DNA from: Desarmillaria ectypa
Lineage: Eukaryota > Basidiomycota > Agaricomycetes > Agaricales > Physalacriaceae
Reading direction: 5' to 3'
DNA length: 64,000 nucleotides
Assembly (NCBI GenBank): GCA_030407005.1
Contig: JAUDYN010000016.1
Span: forward strand, 62,001 to 126,000
The position numbers were made by a program, and so were the translations under genes. Below the pieces are notes generated by a model. That model saw nothing but the letters and a program-made list of their open reading frames with translations. It was not told the DNA's origin and searched no databases. This document shows positions 58,195 to 64,000 of the stretch, one piece after another (position 1 is the stretch's first letter; each line of letters opens with the position of its first letter).

Positions 58195-59326
58195 TTACCA
58201 CTGCTCCTCGGCTGGACGCACTAATCGCCATTGGTGATTAGATGTCCAAGCATGACTGAACTTATTTTACTTACGATCCAATTCCCATGTCCACGCTGTT
58301 TTTTCTTGTTGGGCAAGATTGAGGTACGCCTGTAGAGGGATAGGTCAACGGTAGGATAAATACAGTAATCGAAAAAGCGCACTTTAGCGATACTTTCTGG
58401 GTTGAGCCCAATCATTTGTTCACCATTACGCTCGATGGCAGACCCAGTTTTGATGACTGGTAATCCATAAGGGACTGCATTCTGAGAAGGGACAGAGCAC
58501 GTACGACCGTCTATGATAGCCTAGGAGTATATCCATAAATAAAGAGCACTTTATGCAGAACTGAGCAGATACTCACATGTGCGACCTGAACAGCATAAAA
58601 CTTGTCAAGACAAGAATGAGAAAAGATAGAACAGATACACACATGAATTCCATCTCTTGGCCCGAATTCCTTTGCCAAGCTCTGTGAAAGGGCTCTGGTA
58701 CCATGTTTCGCAGCAGCAAATGCGCTCGTCGTCCTGTTCCCCCTCAAACTCGCCGTAGCACCGGTGAATATAAGCGTCCCCCTTCCAACCTTGTCATCCG
58801 GCTGGGTGCTTAGCAGCCTAGTGATGACGTTTTTAGAGAACGAGAACGCGGCGACGACGTTGGTGTCAAGCGTCTCCATGATTTCTTCCTCTGTCGTCTC
58901 CAAAAACGACTTCCATACTGCGTGTCCAACGTTGAACAGTGCGGCTCTCAAGGCGTACTGCGAAGTGGGATAATACGAATTGATCGATTCGAACGCAGAG
59001 GTAATGGATGCAGGTTTGTACGAGGGAACGAAGAATGCTTTCGCCTTTTTCAGCTGTGTCTCAATACCGACAGGTACACGAAAATAGGGCGGTAGAATCA
59101 CTGTCCCACCACCTTCCGAGATTTCTTTCGCCAGCGCATCTAGATCCCCACCACTTCGAGCACGCGAAATCAACGCGACTGAGTATCCATTCCTGGCAAA
59201 AAGGCGTCTGGAGTAGTTTGAGCAAGAACAAACGTCGACTTGGAGGCATACGTACGCAGCGGCTGCACCAGTACCGGAAGAGTTACCTACCCCAGTGACA
59301 ATAAAAAGAGGTTTGAGTGAAGTCAT
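58195..59326 (-). CDS. Short-chain dehydrogenase/reductase (SDR), 7 exons
   Basis: NAD(P)-dependent oxidoreductase with a Rossmann fold, 268 residues. Exons: 59326-59256, 59207-59102, 59044-58643, 58585-58577 (9 bp), 58520-58383, 58329-58275, 58220-58195. Motifs: the cofactor loop TGVGNSSGTGAAAAR (a variant of TGxxxGxG), ALFNVGHAVW at the NNAG position, a serine region TLIFTGATASLRG, and AAKHGTRALSQSLAKEFG where SDRs carry the catalytic YxxxK. Here the tyrosine position is occupied by Phe-Ala-Ala-Ala-Lys, so an ordinary Tyr is not visible. The C-terminus AYLNLAQQEKTAWTWELDLRP is typical of a fungal SDR group. Intron 2 (59101-59045) is 57 bp and free of stops, so retention would add 19 residues in frame. 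The substrate is unknown. Confidence 0.88.
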
Positions 59327-59619
59327 TGAAGAGTAAAGACACAGACAGCCGGTATTTATCATGACAAAAGTGCCGTTTAGCCGCGACAGATATGACGGCA
59401 GCTATGTCAGAGTTCCTCTTTGCTTATTAACGGGATGTCATGAATAATCAATCAAAGAGACGGCCTACATTCATATTTCTGTAGTAAAATTACAAATGAC
59501 TCTATAGTATCACATACAAGTACACCGAGAAGTACGATACTGAACTCTAGCAATCCTTTTCCCTTCAGTAATGACGTTGTAAAAAAGCAAATGCCCCAGA
59601 AAAAGCAAGCAATAGCATT

Positions 59620-61953
59620 TTATAGCACACACCAGTCCTTTTTTACGCCCACAATCCACTTTCGGCATTCAAGCATCTCCCTCTGTGTTACCATCAGTAA
59701 GAAACTCAGTATTGAATGTCCAAAACCAACCTCTCCGATCCCCAGAACACTCTGGATATCTAGCAGCACGCTCTCAACTTCCTCTTCAGCCTCTTCTCGT
59801 ATGGCATGCCACCGATTCTTGTATTTGTCATGATTGCGTTCATCTACAACCTTCCGATGGAAAAGATTATCTAAAATGGCCTCGCTTAACGAAGCCGCTG
59901 AAAGCAGAGATATCGGGTAGCTGAGGATGTCGGGCTCTAGATAGATGTCAATGTTAGCATCATAGTATGCACAAATAATGGGAGGAAACTGACCTAGTAT
60001 ACAAATCATCAATGACCTCCAGGTCTCTCGCAGCACCAAGTCCCACTCCCCATCCGCATCAGAAGGGAATAATTCTCGTAACGAGGGCAGCGCTTCCCAC
60101 AAGTCTTTGAGGACACCCACTGGCGTCCCACCGAGCACGTAGCCGAGGGCATATAGAAGGTCAGCTTGAGCATCCTATAAACGAAGATCAGCGTGATAGT
60201 AAAAAAGAATGGGAGGACACAGACTTCCAATTCCTCAAAACCCATCTCATGAGGCGCGAGGGCTTGAAAGCTGGAAGCGTATATAGGAAGCAGGGGTGGG
60301 AGAAAGTCCCGGTGGTACTAGCGCAGTGTATCAGTAACTGAAAAAAGGTCAAGAATACACTAGCCGTCACCTTGACACTAACGGCGACGGCACCAACTGC
60401 CATATCCCATACCATGTCTTCAAAACCGTGCCATTCTTTTCCTTCCGTCCCACCAGAACGAAAGAAAAAGAGAAGGAAGAGGTACGCGGCATGAAATCGG
60501 GTCTCTCTTGAACTAGAGATAGTCGTGAGCTGGTCATGTAGATCCTCTCCTTCATGGCGTCGTAAGGAGGCCTATGAATCATCAGCGAAAAATGGGTACA
60601 TTAGCAACGAGCCAGATACCCCAAGAATCCATTCCACAACTTCTCGCCGAAACTTCTGGCCTATACCAATAGCATTCTCCCAATCACCGAGCGTAAGGAT
60701 TTCTTTCTGGCCGCCTAAGTCCCATGACTGATGACACTGACGCTCCCGGAAAAGGTACAGCTGTAATCGTCGTTTAGCTTGGGCCTCGAGCGACAAAGCA
60801 GGAACTGCTGCGTGACCTGATGGCGGTGCGATGATAGGGACAGGATCCTTCGGCAAGCCGAGCCTTATAGGAAGAAAAAATTCTGGTGGTAGATGCGTAT
60901 CATTGTTCTTCCGCTGTAAAGGTGTAAGTTCTGGTGACGATGGAGCAGTCGGTATCCAGTCGGCATCTGGGGGTGACTGCCCAAGGCGGGGAATACGAAA
61001 GGTACCAGTTGGTGTGATTATGCGAGTCTAAAAAGCTGTCAGTTCGATTTCGACCAGGAGTGGGTATATGGAACGAACATATGTGCTTGAGCTAGAACTA
61101 GAGCTGTTGGATGAGGAAGAAGACGAGACGTCGATTCGGAGTGACTGTGCACGCCGCAGACTCGCTGGTTGTGAAGCCGAGTATGACCGGTGAGTCAGTC
61201 GGGCCTTTTTCTTGGCAGAAGACGTATCATTATCGTATCGCCCAGAACGAGAGCGCTTCAGAGTTCGATGCCTGCACATAGTTTTCAGAGCGGGAAATGA
61301 AAGTAAGCTTTGTGATACTTACGGGGCAGAATTTTCGTTAGGAATGTTTGAGTATCTGATACAGAAGGCGTCAATAAGGACGCTAGGAAAAAAAAGGAAG
61401 ATTGGGCATACCTCTTGCCGTTACTTCGAATCCTTTTTGAGCTACGGATGTCTTCAAGAGTGTCTTCACGTTGTCGCTTTAGATTACATCTTCCCTGTTG
61501 CATGGAAAGGGCCGTAGTCGTCGATACGTCTTCTGATCCCGGCGAGAAGAAGACATCTGAGTCCGAGCTTGTTGACGAAGAGGAAGAACGTCGTGTGCGA
61601 TTCATATCTTGAGTGGAAAAAGAGAACGAAGACAAAGAAAAAGATCGTGAGAAGGATCGAGTCGTGGACGATCGCCGAATCCAGGAGGTACGAAATCCCG
61701 GGCGTCTTTTTCTTGCTTCCATTTCCAAAAGTCGGGACTGAAGCGCATTAGAAAACTTGTCGGGCTCTGGCGTCGTCTGTGTTGAAGACGTTGACGCTAT
61801 TCGTACATGAAATTTGTTATTACCAGATTCTAGCTCGTCGTCATCAGACTCGGAGGCTAGCCCGCAGTCCTCGAGACCTTCAGGCTCTTCTTGAATGGAG
61901 CTGAGAGATTGAGTACAAGAACGAGACACAGATATTCTTCGCATCGAGAACAT
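59620..61953 (-). CDS. Cyclin-box protein with Ser-rich N-terminus
   Basis: Predicted cell-cycle or transcription cyclin that would bind a CDK, 664 residues. Exons: 61953-61412, 61382-61323, 61271-61079, 61027-60620, 60571-60371, 60317-60225, 60174-59994, 59936-59620, joined in frame (1995 nt). Residues 1 to about 270 are low-complexity, Ser/Arg-rich with acidic patches. The first cyclin box starts near KFRREVVEWILGAS, followed by LTTISSSRETRFHAAYLF, DMVWDMAVGAVAVSVK and YHRDFLPPLLPIYA, which match the cyclin N-terminal fold. The second fold begins EPDILSYPISLLSAASLSEAIL. The start is the first ATG (61953), since the frame upstream has no ATG. The last intron (59993-59937, 57 bp) has no stop and keeps frame. 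The assignment to a cyclin rests on these patterns, and the subfamily is not clear. Confidence 0.78.
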
Positions 61954-63006
61954 TTCACGGCAGCAAGCAAGGGGTAAAAAAGAAGGTGGTGGTAGGAGGG
62001 AAGAAGAGGAGAGGTGCGTGATGTGACGTATGTGTGACGACAAGCGCGTCTTCAACCTCGTGACTCATTTCTAGCGCGTTATTTAAGGTTGATCGATATC
62101 ACGGCTTGAGTTCGGCTGCTCGCGGAACTTTAGGCCGTGTACACATTCCACCGAGTTTGACAAAACCAAGTCCAATATAGCATCACCTCCACATTTTTAT
62201 GCGAGCCAGTTGTACAGCAGTACATTTTCTCCAAATTTTTTCTTGAAGCAAGCCTTCCGAGCTACAGGCCGTATAATGATTCTAAGAGGCTTTGTCAGCA
62301 TGCCGCATCGGCTCCATTTCATGTGTCCCATGAACACAAATTACATAAATAATTACTAGCTTTACATGACTTGGTTCTGAATCTGGAAATACAGTGGAAA
62401 GGTATGGCCTGATCATCCTATTTAATATTATGTTGGTTCTTGAAAAAAAAACTCATCTGACAAGGAGATACAAAGAAATTCCTCGGCGACAATACATGGC
62501 CTCAATTATAACACAAGTTCGCCGCTGTCTTCCTGTGTTCACGTTGAACAGGTTCTTCACTGAAGTTGCATGCACACGCTGATCCAGAATGCCAAGAGAC
62601 TTTTCGGCTCGATCTCCTGATCTGAGGTTCTATTTAATCACAGCAATCAGTTACGCGGTTCAACAAAAAAACGAATTCAACACATTGTCGAGTGCCTTTA
62701 CCGATGATATCTGTCCTCCATCGACTCTGGATTCTTACCATAGTTACAGGATAATTTAGACACGACGGCCCAGTCACGCCAAGTCAGTCTCTTTTTGAGG
62801 CGAAGAGCAGTGTTATTTCCTTCGACAGTGGCTAGTCTATGGGTGCGGGCAAGGCGGATTCAGCCCTTCCTGTCAAAGACTTCGGTATATTATCTTTCCT
62901 CATGGATATTAGTCCCAGCACTCGTGGAACTGGTCCGCATGCCGCAGTATTTAAGGCAACATCTCATACTTCCTAGCATCCAACAACTCTCAGCACGTAT
63001 TAGATC
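61954..63006. other. Divergent promoter region, no gene recognised
   Basis: About 1 kb between the cyclin-box gene and the wall-protein gene. A TATTTAAG word at 62947-62954 lies about 53 nt upstream of the latter's ATG and may be its TATA element. No supported coding exon. Confidence 0.4.
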
Positions 63007-63854
63007 ATGAAACTCCTGTTCGCGTTCAAAGCATCTGTCATCTTCCTGACCTTCGTGCCCGCCACCCTTAGTGCATACATAAGGGAGCCTTCCACCTTCG
63101 TTGAAGTATCGTCGGCCATCGTTGATCAGTACGCAAAAGGACCTGAATATCCTTGTCTCCAATACTGACCCCTTTGAACAGGTCTCCTGTGACTTCTGTA
63201 ATCTTTCCACAGACTACCACGTCCACCGTTTCACCGTAAGTTAAACAGTGCTACTAGTGTTGTTTATCTAAAGGCTGACTCCGAGACGCACTAGTACCAC
63301 GACATCCGTGTCGGTATCCAGTACCTTTACGACTACGGTGTCTGAATCCGATGGCTGCGGAACAACTTCATCGTCGACTATCTCTCCGTAAGCATAGAGG
63401 ATTATCGCTTATTGTAAGACTACAAATTAATTGGCGGATGTACAGATCCTCGTCTTTCGTTTTTGGCACTACTACCTCTGGCGTGATTACAACTGTGATC
63501 TTCTCATCCGCCGGTGGTTTCCCAACTGTCTCCGGATCGCCTGTCACCGTTCCTACCACCACTTCCGTAGTCTCGACCAGCACTAACGGTAGTACCGCTA
63601 TCTGCATCAGTACCACGGTCCCGTTCATTACTACCACTGCAATTCCTGTCTCATGTAGCAGTGATAGGGCTACGGTTCCCGCTTCTTGCGTCGCCACTGA
63701 AAGTGTTCACAGTACCACTGCTACTAGCATCCAAGGCAGTGGCACCGCAGCCGCAGCACTATCCGGGATAGCTAATACTGCTCTGAAGTTATCAGGCGCG
63801 AATAAGTTGATATCGGGTATCGTCGTCATTTTTGCTGGTGCGATGGTGCTTTAG
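63007..63854 (+). CDS. Ser/Thr-rich secreted protein, GPI-anchor type
   Basis: Predicted cell-wall or membrane-anchored glycoprotein, 225 residues. Exons: 63007-63128, 63182-63235, 63295-63387, 63446-63854, GT-AG introns of 53-59 bp, 678 nt in frame. Signal peptide MKLLFAFKASVIFLTFVPATLSA, a middle dominated by Thr, Ser and Val (heavy O-glycosylation expected), four scattered Cys, and a C-terminal hydrophobic stretch ISGIVVIFAGAMVL after a small-residue region, as in GPI attachment signals. No catalytic domain is seen. Short introns that all fall in Thr/Ser repeats are common in such genes. The exact role is unknown. Confidence 0.82.
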
Positions 63855-64000
63855 GGGACAAAGGATCTCGACCAAAAGTGATCATGGATATCTTCCTCCC
63901 GTACTCCCCTACAATACCCTTTGAAATTGCGATCTTTTCTTCCCATACAATTTCACGAGAACTATGATTCCAAGATGTTACTCCCGCGTGGAAAACCACC
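63855..64000. other. Downstream flank, nothing recognised
   Basis: 146 bp after the wall-protein stop. No feature beyond presumed 3' untranslated sequence. Confidence 0.3.

Noticed and set aside
61954..62055. Upstream extension of the cyclin-box protein to 62055
   Set aside because: The extension would begin with TTG, and the first ATG in frame is 61953.

Overview
The window looks like nuclear DNA of a mushroom-forming basidiomycete (Agaricomycetes). Host genes are cut by many 47-64 bp GT-AG introns, and the gene families fit that group: an NRPS-like adenylating enzyme, a dye-decolorizing peroxidase, a NucA/NucB-type secreted nuclease, a small-peptide (OPT) transporter, a Ser/Thr-rich GPI-type wall protein, and Ty3/gypsy chromodomain retrotransposons. 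No bacterial operon, rRNA gene or CRISPR array is visible.

Layout. 1-4458: two minus-strand host genes, a partial adenylate-forming enzyme and a DyP peroxidase with two disabling lesions. About 5.5-50.7 kb: one repeat block of nested LTR retrotransposons. 50.7-64.0 kb: host genes again, namely a secreted nuclease (-), an OPT transporter (+, 20 exons), a short-chain dehydrogenase (-, convergent with OPT), a cyclin-box protein (-) and a GPI-anchored-type Ser/Thr-rich protein (+).

The repeat block holds one young, intact element (A, 28911-37391, 5-bp target duplication AAATT, LTRs differing at 2 of 422 bases, both CpG to CpA) and several decayed relatives (B, D, F, G, H) in which CpG has turned to TpG/CpA and CGA arginine codons have become TGA stops. 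Element A lies inside B and D also lies inside B. The two LTRs of D and the two LTRs of B face opposite ways, yet their 5-bp target duplications match. The simplest explanation is an inversion of 18.5-26.06 kb by recombination between two inverted copies of a 1360-bp LTR-like repeat (R1 and R3). A second, more diverged gypsy relic (I) closes the block.

Element A and its relatives carry several features I did not expect. (1) The 13 nt after the 5' LTR are perfectly complementary to the predicted 5' end of the element's own transcript. This holds in three lineages with three different sequences, as in Tf1-type self-priming. (2) A 33-nt, 12-bp hairpin starts on the last base of the gag TAG stop. 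It is kept in copy B with base-pair-preserving changes, and its loop and flanks match a tRNA B box. (3) A small single-membrane-segment ORF is the first AUG of the RNA and is kept in three copies. (4) A second ORF lies between it and gag in another frame, with a clear silent-substitution pattern between copies A and B. (5) A second hairpin starts on the last base of the pol TAG in every copy examined. The four frames (ORF0, ORF1, Gag, Pol) are all mutually out of register with their neighbours, so the element needs reinitiation, frameshifting or splicing at three junctions.
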